Shown one piece after another: positions 1-6,599 of a stretch of DNA of 6,643 nt; position 1 is the stretch's first letter; the number at the start of each line of letters is the position of its first letter. The notes under the pieces were generated by a model. It ran no database searches. It saw only the letters and a program-made list of their open reading frames with translations, and was not told where the DNA came from. A program made the translations under genes and the position numbers. The stretch is taken from the NCBI GenBank assembly GCA_937915745.1, contig CALGGJ010000127.1:1-6643 (forward strand), read 5' to 3'. The DNA is from an uncultured Prevotellaceae bacterium (GTDB lineage Bacteria; Bacteroidota; Bacteroidia; Bacteroidales; Bacteroidaceae).

Positions 1-54
1 TTCGTCTTCTTCCTCCTTGCATGGCATAGTCGGAGTAAACTCCACTCTGCTCAT
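1..54 (-). CDS. Possible small unrecognised gene, 5' end only (runs off left edge)
   Basis: Reading the minus strand, an ATG sits 13 bases after the typA stop codon. It opens a frame that stays open to the window edge for 18 codons, giving MSRVEFTPTMPCKEEEDE. The short spacing and shared strand would fit translation from the typA transcript, and I see no terminator between them. The visible peptide is acidic at its end and has no recognisable motif. Eighteen open codons can easily occur by chance, and there is no clear ribosome binding site, although Bacteroidota often lack one. It could equally be non-coding 3' sequence. No function can be assigned. Confidence 0.3.
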   Translation of the reverse strand, partial: MSRVEFTPTMPCKEEEDE

Positions 55-67
55 GTTTACGGTCTGT

Positions 68-1873
68 TCAGTTGTCCTTGTTCAGTTTCTTACGCTCGTT
101 GTGGTCGAGTATAATCTTACGTATTCGCATACTCTTAGGTGTCACCTCCACATATTCATCGGCCTTGATATATTCGAGAGCCTCCTCGAGCGACAGCTGT
201 ACGGGTGGGATGATATGAGCCTTCTCGTCTGTACCCGATGCACGCACGTTGGTGAGTTGCTTTGCCTTGGTCACATTTACCACGAGGTCGTTTTCGTGTA
301 CGTGTTCGCCAACCACCTGTCCGGCATACACCGTGTCTTGTGGGAAGATGAAGAACTTACCTCGGTCTTGGAGGTGGTCCAATGCGTAAGCAAATGCGGT
401 TCCGCTCTCGAGTGCAATCATACTGCCGTTGACACGTCTCACCATATCGCCCTTATATGGCCCGTAGTTCTTAAAGCGGTGTGCCATGATAGCTTCGCCC
501 TGACTTGCAGTTAGCACATTGGTGCGCAGTCCGATGATACCTCGCGAAGGTATCTCAAACTCTATGTTCACACGGTCGTCCTGAGCTTCCATCGACAGCA
601 TGTCGCCCTTGCGGCGTGTCACCATATCAATCATCCTGCTTGCAAACTCCTGCGGCACATTGATGGTGAGTTCCTCGATTGGCTCATGGCGTTGTCCGCC
701 TATTTCCTTGAAGATGACCTGTGGTTGACCCACCTGCAGTTCGTATCCTTCGCGACGCATAGTCTCGATGAGTACCGAGAGGTGTAACACTCCGCGCCCC
801 GATACTATCCACTGGTCGGTTGAGCCTTCCTTCTGTTCGACACGCAGTGCGAGGTTCTTTTCGAGTTCACGTTGCAGGCGATCGTGGATGTGGCGCGACG
901 TGCAGAATCTTCCTTCTTTACCGAAGAGCGGTGAGTTGTTGATTGTGAAGAGCATTGACATGGTAGGCTCGTCGATTGATATTGTAGGCAGTGCCTCGGG
1001 TGTCTCGAAGTCGCAGATGGTGTCGCCTATCTCGAAATTAGATAGTCCGATGACCGCGCATATATCTCCGCTGCTCACATTGTCGGTTGCCCTGTGTCCC
1101 ATGCCTTCGAAGGTGTGCAGTTCCTTTATCTTTGTTTTTTCTTGTGAACCGTCGCGGTGGCATATGGTGATGTTCTGTCCCGAGCGCAGAGTCCCCCGAT
1201 GTATGCGTCCCACGGCTATTCGGCCGGTGTAGGTGCTGTAATCGAGGCTTGTGATTAGCATTTGGGGTGTACCCTCAAGGCGTTGTGGTGCCGGTATGGT
1301 TTTGATGATTGTGTCGAGCAGATAGGTGATGTCGGCGGTAGGTGTTTTCCAGTCTTCGCCCATCCATCCCTGCTTGGCCGAACCATATACTACGGGGAAG
1401 TCGAGTTGGTCTTCGGTGGCATTGAGTGTGCACATGAGGTCAAACACCATTTCATATACTTCCTCTGGACGGCAGTTGGGTTTATCTACTTTGTTTACCA
1501 CCACCACAGGTTTGAGTCCTATCTCGAGTGCTTTCTGCAGTACGAATCGTGTCTGTGGCATCGGGCCTTCGAAGGCATCGACCAGCAGTATGCATCCGTC
1601 GGCCATGTTGAGTACTCGCTCTACTTCGCCTCCGAAATCGCTGTGTCCCGGTGTGTCGATTACGTTTATTTTGGTGTCCTTATATACTATAGATACGTTT
1701 TTTGAGAGGATTGTTATTCCGCGTTCGCGTTCGAGTTCGTTGTTGTCGAGCATGAGTTCTCCTGTCTGTTGTCCGGCGCGGAAGAGGTTTCCGGCCATCA
1801 GCATCTTATCTACCAGGGTGGTTTTTCCGTGGTCAACGTGTGCTATGATGGCAATGTTTCTGATGTCTTGCAT
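68..1873 (-). CDS. typA: Translational GTPase TypA/BipA
   Basis: This 601-residue protein is a ribosome-associated GTPase of the EF-G/LepA superfamily. Family members bind the 70S ribosome and are linked to ribosome assembly and stress or cold adaptation. All G motifs are visible: AHVDHGKT (residues 11-18), the switch I segment RERGITI (49-55), DTPGH (73-77), NKVD (127-130) and SAK (165-167). After the GTPase domain come an EF-Tu-like beta-barrel (about 200-290), an EF-G domain III-like segment with SGRGVLHLS, a domain V-like segment ending in IPSRGIIGLR, and the TypA-specific C-terminal domain with TPKSMRIRK near 578. The length matches the family norm of about 600, so the gene is complete. 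The ATG at 1873 gives the standard family start MQDIRNIAIIAHVDHGK. There is no strong Shine-Dalgarno site; the leader just upstream is A-rich on the coding strand. It is transcribed separately from trpB2, behind its own promoter and the terminator at 2086-2122. Confidence 0.98.
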   Translation of the reverse strand: MQDIRNIAIIAHVDHGKTTLVDKMLMAGNLFRAGQQTGELMLDNNELERERGITILSKNVSIVYKDTKINVIDTPGHSDFGGEVERVLNMADGCILLVDAFEGPMPQTRFVLQKALEIGLKPVVVVNKVDKPNCRPEEVYEMVFDLMCTLNATEDQLDFPVVYGSAKQGWMGEDWKTPTADITYLLDTIIKTIPAPQRLEGTPQMLITSLDYSTYTGRIAVGRIHRGTLRSGQNITICHRDGSQEKTKIKELHTFEGMGHRATDNVSSGDICAVIGLSNFEIGDTICDFETPEALPTISIDEPTMSMLFTINNSPLFGKEGRFCTSRHIHDRLQRELEKNLALRVEQKEGSTDQWIVSGRGVLHLSVLIETMRREGYELQVGQPQVIFKEIGGQRHEPIEELTINVPQEFASRMIDMVTRRKGDMLSMEAQDDRVNIEFEIPSRGIIGLRTNVLTASQGEAIMAHRFKNYGPYKGDMVRRVNGSMIALESGTAFAYALDHLQDRGKFFIFPQDTVYAGQVVGEHVHENDLVVNVTKAKQLTNVRASGTDEKAHIIPPVQLSLEEALEYIKADEYVEVTPKSMRIRKIILDHNERKKLNKDN

Positions 1874-1909
1874 ATTGTTTTATTTCCTAAAAATCGGTAT
1901 CCTGAAAGG

Positions 1910-1988
1910 CGCACTAAACGTAACTTTGCAGGCGATTCGGCTGCCCTGGGGAACGCACTAAACGTAACTTTGCAGGCGATTCGGCTGC
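1910..1988. repeat. Perfect 35-bp direct repeat (two copies, 44-bp offset) in the typA leader
   Basis: The 35 bases at 1910-1944 recur exactly at 1954-1988, separated by nine bases. Each copy contains GCACTAAACGTAACTTT followed by the GCGATTCGG centre. Only the right-hand copy continues into the second palindrome arm (AAAGTTAC). The left copy stops at CTGC and so has lost the minus-strand -7 box. If typA is transcribed from 1985-1996, most of this repeated DNA lies in its untranslated leader. The exact identity suggests recent duplication or ongoing homogenisation. Confidence 0.9.
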
Positions 1989-1996
1989 AAAGTTAC
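1964..1996. repeat. Palindromic element upstream of typA (12-bp perfect arms)
   Basis: GTAACTTTGCAG (1964-1975) is the exact reverse complement of CTGCAAAGTTAC (1985-1996), with a nine-base centre GCGATTCGG. Each arm carries TAACTTTG on its own strand, so the element shows a -7-like box in both orientations. The same element, with slight differences, is found at 3658-3696 upstream of trpB2. The shared flank CCCTGGGGAACGCA lies at 1944-1957. Confidence 0.85.
1985..1996 (-). promoter_or_regulatory. Candidate typA promoter -7 box within a palindrome arm
   Basis: On the minus strand this arm reads GTAACTTTGCAG, which contains TAACTTTG (1995 to 1988). That is a full match to the Bacteroidota -7 consensus TAnnTTTG. 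Transcription would start near 1980, giving a typA leader of roughly 105 bases. I find no good TTTG -33 box at the expected 19-21 base spacing: the candidates there read CAAG, GCAA or TGCA. Promoter activity is inferred from the -7 match and the position upstream of typA. Confidence 0.5.
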
Positions 1997-2085
1997 TAAA
2001 TTCCCGCGATGTGGCTTGCATCATTTGTAAAGAATCTGCTTGTTTTGTGCATTAAGCCGGCATGATGTTTTAATATCGTGGGGTT

Positions 2086-2122
2086 AAAAAACAACGGGGG
2101 ATGCACATTGTAGCGCATCCCC
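2086..2122 (-). terminator. Rho-independent terminator after trpB2
   Basis: On the minus strand GGGGATGC (2122 to 2115) pairs perfectly with GCATCCCC (2104 to 2097) around a ten-base loop. The stem is followed by CGTTG and six T residues (2091 to 2086). It starts about 37 bases past the trpB2 stop, so it should end that transcript and uncouple it from typA. A T-run at 2129-2134 on the plus strand follows the same stem after a six-base gap, which allows weak bidirectional function. Confidence 0.85.
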
Positions 2123-2159
2123 TCTGTGTTTTTTGTTTCAAGGAGTGTGGTTCACTGGC

Positions 2160-3527
2160 TTAAATAATCTTGTCGAGTGTGGCAATGTTTTTTGCTACTT
2201 CTTCGTCGGTAACCTCGAAGTCCAGCAGCGATCCGGCCAAGTACTGGTCGTAGGCGCTCATGTCGATGAGTCCGTGTCCCGACAGGTTGAACAGGATTAC
2301 CTTGTCTTCGCCTGTTTCCTTACACTTGAGTGCCTCGCGAATGGCGGCAGCAATGGCGTGGCTTGACTCTGGTGCAGGTATGATGCCTTCGCACTTTGCA
2401 AAGAGCAGTCCGGCCTTGAATGTCTCGCTCTGTGGTATGTCGGTGGCCTCCATGTATCCGTCTTTCAGCAGTTGTGATATGATCATACCGGCACCGTGGT
2501 AGCGCAGTCCGCCAGCGTGTATGTTGGCAGGCATGAAGTTGTGGCCGAGGGTGTACATCGGCAGCAGTGGTGTGAGTCCTGAGAGGTCACCGAAGTCGTA
2601 TTGGAATACGCCTCGTGTGAGTTTAGGACAGCTTGACGGTTCGGCTGCGATGAATCGTGTCGGCTTGCCTTCTTTTATTTTGTGGCGCATGAATGGGAAT
2701 GCCACTCCGCCGAAGTTGCTGCCTCCGCCGAAGCAGGCTATCACTATGTCTGGGTATTCGCCGGCCATTGCCATCTGTTTTTCGGCCTCAAGTCCGATGA
2801 CGGTCTGGTGTAGTGCAACGTGGTTGAGGACGGAGCCGAGCACATACTTACAGTTGGGTGTAGTCATGGCCAGTTCGATGGCCTCGCTTATGGCGGTGCC
2901 GAGGGAGCCCTGGTTGGTTGGATCTATGGTCAGTACGTCTTTGCCGGCACGTGTTGACATTGATGGCGATGGTGTTACCTGTGCCCCGTAGGCCTGCATG
3001 ATGCTGCGGCGGTATGGCTTTTGTTCATAGGATATCTTTACCTGATAGACTGCTGCCTCGAGTCCGAACACCTTGGCTGCATAGGCCAGGGCTGCACCCC
3101 ACTGTCCGGCCCCGGTCTCGGTGGTGACGTTGGTAACTCCCTGTTTTTTGCAATAGTAGGCCTGTGGCAGGGCTGAGTTGAGTTTGTGGCTGCCCACAGG
3201 GCTCACGCTCTCGTTCTTGAAATATATGTGTGCAGGTGTGCCGAGTGCTTCCTCCAGCCCATAGGCGCGCACCAGCGGTGTGGAGCGGTAGTACTTGTAT
3301 ATGTCGCGCACCTCTTCGGGTATGTCTATCCATGCATGTTCCTGGTCCATCTCCTGACGGCACAGCTCTTCGGCGAATATCGGGAACAGGTCTTCGGCCT
3401 TCAGCGGCTGATGTGTGCCTGGATGTAGTGGTGGCAGGGGTTTTGTCACCATGTCGGCCTGAATGTTATACCACTGGCGAGGTATGTCGTCCTCTGCCAG
3501 GAAGAATCGTTTCTGTCTTTTGCTCAT
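2160..3527 (-). CDS. trpB: TrpB2-type (stand-alone) tryptophan synthase beta chain
   Basis: This 455-residue PLP enzyme belongs to the fold-type II family and should make L-tryptophan from indole and L-serine in the cytoplasm. The TrpB2 subtype is indicated by the N-terminal signature WYNIQADM (19-26) with PLPPLHPGT (30-38), the roughly 50-residue greater length than the ~400-residue TrpB1, and ETGAGQWG (137-144) with Trp where TrpB1 has His. Lys115 in VGSHK (111-115) is the expected Schiff-base lysine. GGGSN (267-271) is the phosphate-binding loop, and the PAPESSHA (384-391) and LSGHG (415-419) segments are intact. No trpA or other trp gene is present, which agrees with the known separation of TrpB2 from TrpA; indole salvage is the usual proposal for this subtype. 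The ATG at 3527 gives the full N-terminus. It has its own candidate promoter near 3690 and a terminator downstream. The leader shows no run of Trp codons that would suggest attenuation. Confidence 0.96.
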   Translation of the reverse strand: MSKRQKRFFLAEDDIPRQWYNIQADMVTKPLPPLHPGTHQPLKAEDLFPIFAEELCRQEMDQEHAWIDIPEEVRDIYKYYRSTPLVRAYGLEEALGTPAHIYFKNESVSPVGSHKLNSALPQAYYCKKQGVTNVTTETGAGQWGAALAYAAKVFGLEAAVYQVKISYEQKPYRRSIMQAYGAQVTPSPSMSTRAGKDVLTIDPTNQGSLGTAISEAIELAMTTPNCKYVLGSVLNHVALHQTVIGLEAEKQMAMAGEYPDIVIACFGGGSNFGGVAFPFMRHKIKEGKPTRFIAAEPSSCPKLTRGVFQYDFGDLSGLTPLLPMYTLGHNFMPANIHAGGLRYHGAGMIISQLLKDGYMEATDIPQSETFKAGLLFAKCEGIIPAPESSHAIAAAIREALKCKETGEDKVILFNLSGHGLIDMSAYDQYLAGSLLDFEVTDEEVAKNIATLDKII

Positions 3528-3657
3528 TGTTTTGTCGTTTGTTTTATGGTTAGTACTAAGATTGTGTTATTCACTGCGGGTTCAGATCAAGATATCAGCA
3601 TCGTTTTTGGGGGTTATGCCCACAAGCAGGTTGACACCGCCCCGGGGAACGCAGGGA
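3528..3657 (-). other. trpB2 untranslated leader
   Basis: These 130 bases separate the trpB2 start codon from the palindromic promoter element. The minus strand shows no convincing gene. A frame without an ATG runs through here and stops at 3584-3582. Features seen are the palindrome CCCCGGGG (3640-3647), which is part of the flank shared with the typA leader, and a weak GGG/CCC hairpin around 3605-3625 with no T-run. I recognise no riboswitch. Confidence 0.4.
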
Positions 3658-3696
3658 TACGTAACTTTGCAGGCGAATCGCTTGCAAAGTTACGTA
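3658..3696. repeat. Palindromic element upstream of trpB2 (14-bp perfect arms)
   Basis: TACGTAACTTTGCA (3658-3671) is the exact reverse complement of TGCAAAGTTACGTA (3683-3696). The centre also contains GCGA (3673-3676) facing TCGC (3678-3681), so only the G3672/T3682 pair and the central A3677 break the symmetry. It is clearly related to the element at 1964-1996: the arms share GTAACTTTGCA, and the left flank CCCCGGGGAACGCA matches the typA-side flank except for one base. Both copies lie in the same orientation relative to the gene they precede. Confidence 0.88.
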
Positions 3697-3715
3697 TAGT
3701 TTTTCAGTCTGCCAA
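3685..3715 (-). promoter_or_regulatory. Candidate trpB2 promoter
   Basis: On the minus strand TAACTTTG (3692 to 3685) matches the Bacteroidota -7 consensus TAnnTTTG. At 19 bases spacing, TTGG (3715 to 3712) is a three-of-four match to the -33 box TTTG. The predicted leader to the ATG at 3527 is about 150 bases. The -7 box lies inside the palindrome arm, as it does at typA. Confidence 0.5.
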
Positions 3716-4008
3716 CTTTCCGCGCAATTTATTTACAAAAAGACGCCTGCAGACGTCATTTTCCTCCACGTTTTCACCCGTTTGCACCGTTTAATGCATC
3801 GATGTGTTTTTCTGAGAGTGCGCAGTCGCAAGGCCGAGAGTGCGCAGTCGCAAGGCCGAGAGTACGCAGTCGCAAGGCCGAGAGAGCGCAGTCGTGGGGT
3901 GGTAATATTTCATGCTCTCATAAAAACATTCCACGTACGACCTTCGGCAAAACTCATGTTTTCAAACTTTTTGTCGTTCTCCTTTAAGCCCATTTCGCTT
4001 TTTTTTCG
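3697..4008. other. Divergent intergenic region between trpB2 and the glycosidase gene
   Basis: About 310 bases lie between the trpB2-side palindrome and the glycosidase promoter. I see no credible gene. Short open frames exist only because they run through the 22-bp tandem repeat in shifting frames. Apart from that repeat I note overlapping six-base palindromes CTGCAG and GACGTC (3747-3757), and A/T-rich DNA from about 3900 to 4012 that becomes T-rich just before the -7 box. No operator for a regulator can be recognised. Confidence 0.5.
3814..3894. repeat. 22-bp tandem repeat, about 3.7 copies
   Basis: Three full units (3814-3835, 3836-3857, 3858-3879) and a 15-base partial unit (3880-3894) follow without gaps. 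Each unit begins GAGAGTGCGCAGTCG and ends CAAGGCC. Units 1 and 2 are identical, unit 3 has one change (TGCG to TACG), and unit 4 has GAGCG in place of GTGCG and then diverges. There are no spacers, so this is not a CRISPR array. The 22-bp period is not a multiple of three, so the array is unlikely to be coding. It lies in the gap between trpB2 and the divergent glycosidase gene; its function is unknown. Confidence 0.92.
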
Positions 4009-4016
4009 TAAATTTG
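3983..4016 (+). promoter_or_regulatory. Candidate promoter of the GH127/GH146-like gene
   Basis: TAAATTTG (4009-4016) fully matches the Bacteroidota -7 consensus TAnnTTTG. TTTA (3983-3986) is a weak -33 candidate at a slightly long 22-base spacing. Transcription would begin around 4021-4025, leaving a leader of about 25 bases before the ATG at 4047. This also argues against the upstream in-frame TTG at 4014 as a start, because it lies inside the -7 box. Confidence 0.55.
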
Positions 4017-4046
4017 CCCACACAATCTGTTATCAAACTTATCATT

Positions 4047-6599
4047 ATGAACCGGAAACAACAAAAAAGTATTATTACTTTGTGCTGCATCATGACCCTG
4101 ATGCCGGTGGTGCCTCTCGCCGTGAAGGGTCAGAGCCAACTCTACCCCCAGCACTTCGACCTCGACGAGGTCATCCTGACCGACGGTCCGCTTCGCACCG
4201 CGATGGTGACCAACGCCAACCTGCTGCTTCAATACGATGCCGACCGCCTCATGACACCATTTGTGAGGGAGGCCAAGCTGTCGGCCACCACCGACCCCTC
4301 CAGCCGCTACTACCAATGGGAGACCCTGCACCCGTCGTTCGGCAACTGGGGACAGAAAGACTGGAGCCTTGAAGGACATGTAGGCGGCCATTACCTCACT
4401 GCCCTGGCATTGTCGTATGCCTCCATGAAAAACGACACCGAACTGGCACGTCTGTCACGGCAGATGAAAAACAGGCTCGACTACTGCATCGACATCATGA
4501 ACGATTGCCAACGTGCATACGACACCAGCACCAACGGCATGTACGGTTTCGTGGGCGGACAACCCATCACACAGATATGGACCGCCCTCTACTCGGGAAA
4601 CATACAACCCTACAAGCAGTGGGGCGGGTGGGTGCCATTCTATTGCGAACACAAAGTGCTTGCCGGACTGCGCGACGCATACGTCTATGGCGAAAACGAG
4701 ACAGCCAAGGAGCTTTTCCGCCTGTTGTGCGACTGGAGCGTGAACGTAGTATCGAAACTGGGCGACTCCGACATGCAGAACGTGCTTGGCAACGAGCACG
4801 GAGGCATGAACGAAACCCTGGCCGACGCCTACTGCCTGTTCGGCGACGAAAAATATCTTACAGCAGCAAAAAAATACAGCCATACCAGCATGATAGACGG
4901 GATGCAGACACTCGACACATCATTCCTGTCGGGCAAACACGCCAACACACAAGTACCCAAATACATAGGATTCGAACGCATATACCAACTCGACAAAAAA
5001 GCCACTACCTACCGCACTGCCGCACGCAACTTCTGGACCGACGTGGTACGCAACCGCACCGTGTGCATCGGAGGCAACTCGGTTGACGAACACTTCCTCC
5101 CAGCATCGGCCAGCAACCGATATATCGACAACCTGAACGGCCCCGAGAGCTGCAACACCAACAACATGCTGAAACTCTCTGAAAGCATATTCGACGACAC
5201 ACACACTGCCGCCTATGCCGACTTCTACGAAAATGCCATGTACAACCACATACTCTCCACCCAAGACCCCAACACCGGCGGATACGTCTATTTCACGACA
5301 CTGCGCCCCGGAGGATACAAAATCTACTCGCAAGTAAATCAAGGCATGTGGTGCTGCGTGGGTACAGGAATGGAAAATCATGCCAAATACGGACACTTCG
5401 TATATACCCACGACGACGTTGCAAGCACACTCTACATCAACCTCTTCACACCAAGCCGCCTTACATCTTCCAACTATGCACTGACTCAAACCACACGATT
5501 CCCTTACGAAGAGCGAACCACACTCACCATCAACAAGGCCGGAACCTACACCATAGCCATACGACACCCCTTCTGGACAACCGGCGACTACGCCATCAGA
5601 GTAAACGGAGAGACACAAACCATAACCGCAAGGGAAGGCATTGCATCGTATGTCAAACTGGGACGCACATGGGCGTCCGGCGACAAAATAGAAATCGACC
5701 TGCCCATGAAACTGCGCATAGAGCAATGTCCGGGACTGTCAGAATATATCGCATTCAAGTATGGTCCGATACTCTTGGCAGCCAAGATATCTACCGCCGA
5801 CCTCAAAAACGAATATGCAGGCTCGGGACGTATGGACCACGCACCAGGCAGCATGGGCAGCGCACTATCGGTCGCTACATCGCCACTGCTCATCGGTCCA
5901 CGCAACGAAGTACTCGACAAAATCCGACAGACAGGCGACATGCAGTTCACCATCGATGCCACACGCACCGATGCCGAGACCTCATGGCACACACTCGACC
6001 TGCAGCCATTCTTCGCAACCCACCACGCACGCTACATGATATACTGGTATCAGCAAACAGCCGAGCAATACGCCAAGAGCACCCTTGCAGCCGAAGAATC
6101 CAAGATGCTGGCATTCCTCGCACGCACCATCGACTACGTGGGCACAGGCGAACAACAAAGCGAGGCCGGACATCAGGCCACATACTCCACCTCGTCAACA
6201 GTCGGCACATACAACAGCGAGACATACCGCGACGTCAAAGCAGGCGGATTCATCCAATACGTGCTCGACACCAATGGCAACAGCTCCGACCTGAGCATAG
6301 CCTGCCGGTTCACCACGGCCGACAAAGGACGCACAGCAGCCATCTACATCGACGGTACAAAAATAGCCGACTACACCGTTCCATCATCAGTAACATCGGC
6401 CGTCAACGGATTCTACTACCAGGAATTCCCAATACCCGACGCACTGCTACTCGATACCAGCGGCAACAACAAGACCTCTGTCACATTCCAGATACTGGCA
6501 TCGGGCACCACACCATGTCCGGGACTATACTACCTGCGACTGCTGAAAGACTACAGCAAACAATACGCCACAACCTACCGATTCAACGCAATCGAGTAG
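4047..6599 (+). CDS. Secreted beta-L-arabinofuranosidase-like glycosidase (GH127/GH146, DUF1680)
   Basis: This 850-residue protein is predicted to release L-arabinofuranose from plant polysaccharides or glycans. Residues 1-28 form a signal peptide: a basic start, a hydrophobic IITLCCIMTLMPVVPL core, and likely cleavage after VKG. There is no lipobox, so a periplasmic or exported soluble enzyme is expected. The catalytic alpha/alpha-barrel begins with the family-typical FDLDEVILTDGP (37-48) and GHVGGHYLTALA (110-121). By comparison with Bifidobacterium HypBA1 (Glu322, Glu338, Cys340, Cys417, Cys418), the likely acid/base is Glu348 in GGNSVDEHF. The zinc ligands would be Glu367, Cys369, Cys436 and Cys437, with Cys436 the probable nucleophile (MWCCVGTG). 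Beta-rich domains follow: roughly 455-555, a DUF4986-like stretch to about 670 ending YMIYWYQQ, and a DUF6805-like beta-sandwich (about 695-835), possibly carbohydrate-binding. The ATG at 4047 is chosen because it starts the signal peptide and lies just past the promoter. No SusC/D partner is in view. GH127 versus GH146 cannot be settled by eye. Confidence 0.93.
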   Translation: MNRKQQKSIITLCCIMTLMPVVPLAVKGQSQLYPQHFDLDEVILTDGPLRTAMVTNANLLLQYDADRLMTPFVREAKLSATTDPSSRYYQWETLHPSFGNWGQKDWSLEGHVGGHYLTALALSYASMKNDTELARLSRQMKNRLDYCIDIMNDCQRAYDTSTNGMYGFVGGQPITQIWTALYSGNIQPYKQWGGWVPFYCEHKVLAGLRDAYVYGENETAKELFRLLCDWSVNVVSKLGDSDMQNVLGNEHGGMNETLADAYCLFGDEKYLTAAKKYSHTSMIDGMQTLDTSFLSGKHANTQVPKYIGFERIYQLDKKATTYRTAARNFWTDVVRNRTVCIGGNSVDEHFLPASASNRYIDNLNGPESCNTNNMLKLSESIFDDTHTAAYADFYENAMYNHILSTQDPNTGGYVYFTTLRPGGYKIYSQVNQGMWCCVGTGMENHAKYGHFVYTHDDVASTLYINLFTPSRLTSSNYALTQTTRFPYEERTTLTINKAGTYTIAIRHPFWTTGDYAIRVNGETQTITAREGIASYVKLGRTWASGDKIEIDLPMKLRIEQCPGLSEYIAFKYGPILLAAKISTADLKNEYAGSGRMDHAPGSMGSALSVATSPLLIGPRNEVLDKIRQTGDMQFTIDATRTDAETSWHTLDLQPFFATHHARYMIYWYQQTAEQYAKSTLAAEESKMLAFLARTIDYVGTGEQQSEAGHQATYSTSSTVGTYNSETYRDVKAGGFIQYVLDTNGNSSDLSIACRFTTADKGRTAAIYIDGTKIADYTVPSSVTSAVNGFYYQEFPIPDALLLDTSGNNKTSVTFQILASGTTPCPGLYYLRLLKDYSKQYATTYRFNAIE

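Noticed and set aside
1910..1996. Insertion-sequence ends or an attachment site
   Set aside because: The inverted repeats surround only a 9-11 base centre, no transposase or integrase is present, and no target-site duplication is visible.
1769..1999. Small plus-strand frames ending in the typA-side repeat (peptides with NVTLQAIRLQSY)
   Set aside because: They read antisense through the typA 5' end and then through the palindromic repeats. The repeated peptide is only a translation of the repeat DNA.
3582..3677. A leader peptide in the trpB2 5' region (a minus-strand frame ending ...DADILI)
   Set aside because: The frame is open back to the palindrome but has no ATG and no Trp codons, so there is no support for a trp-type attenuation leader.
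3814..3894. CRISPR array
   Set aside because: The units are directly abutting with no spacers, and no cas gene is present.
4014..4046. An upstream in-frame TTG start adding 11 residues to the glycosidase
   Set aside because: The TTG lies inside the TAAATTTG -7 box, so it would not be transcribed. The ATG at 4047 gives a clean signal peptide.
3782..4372. Open frames running through the 22-bp tandem repeats (for example 3782-4372 and 3802-3987)
   Set aside because: Their repetitive Arg/Ser/Glu-rich peptides come from reading a 22-bp repeat in rotating frames. The longer one overlaps the glycosidase start, and no homology or start signal supports them.
4920..5726. A 268-codon antisense open frame within the glycosidase gene
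   Set aside because: It has a Cys/Val/Gly-rich composition with no recognisable domain. It is the complement of well-supported coding sequence and has no promoter of its own.
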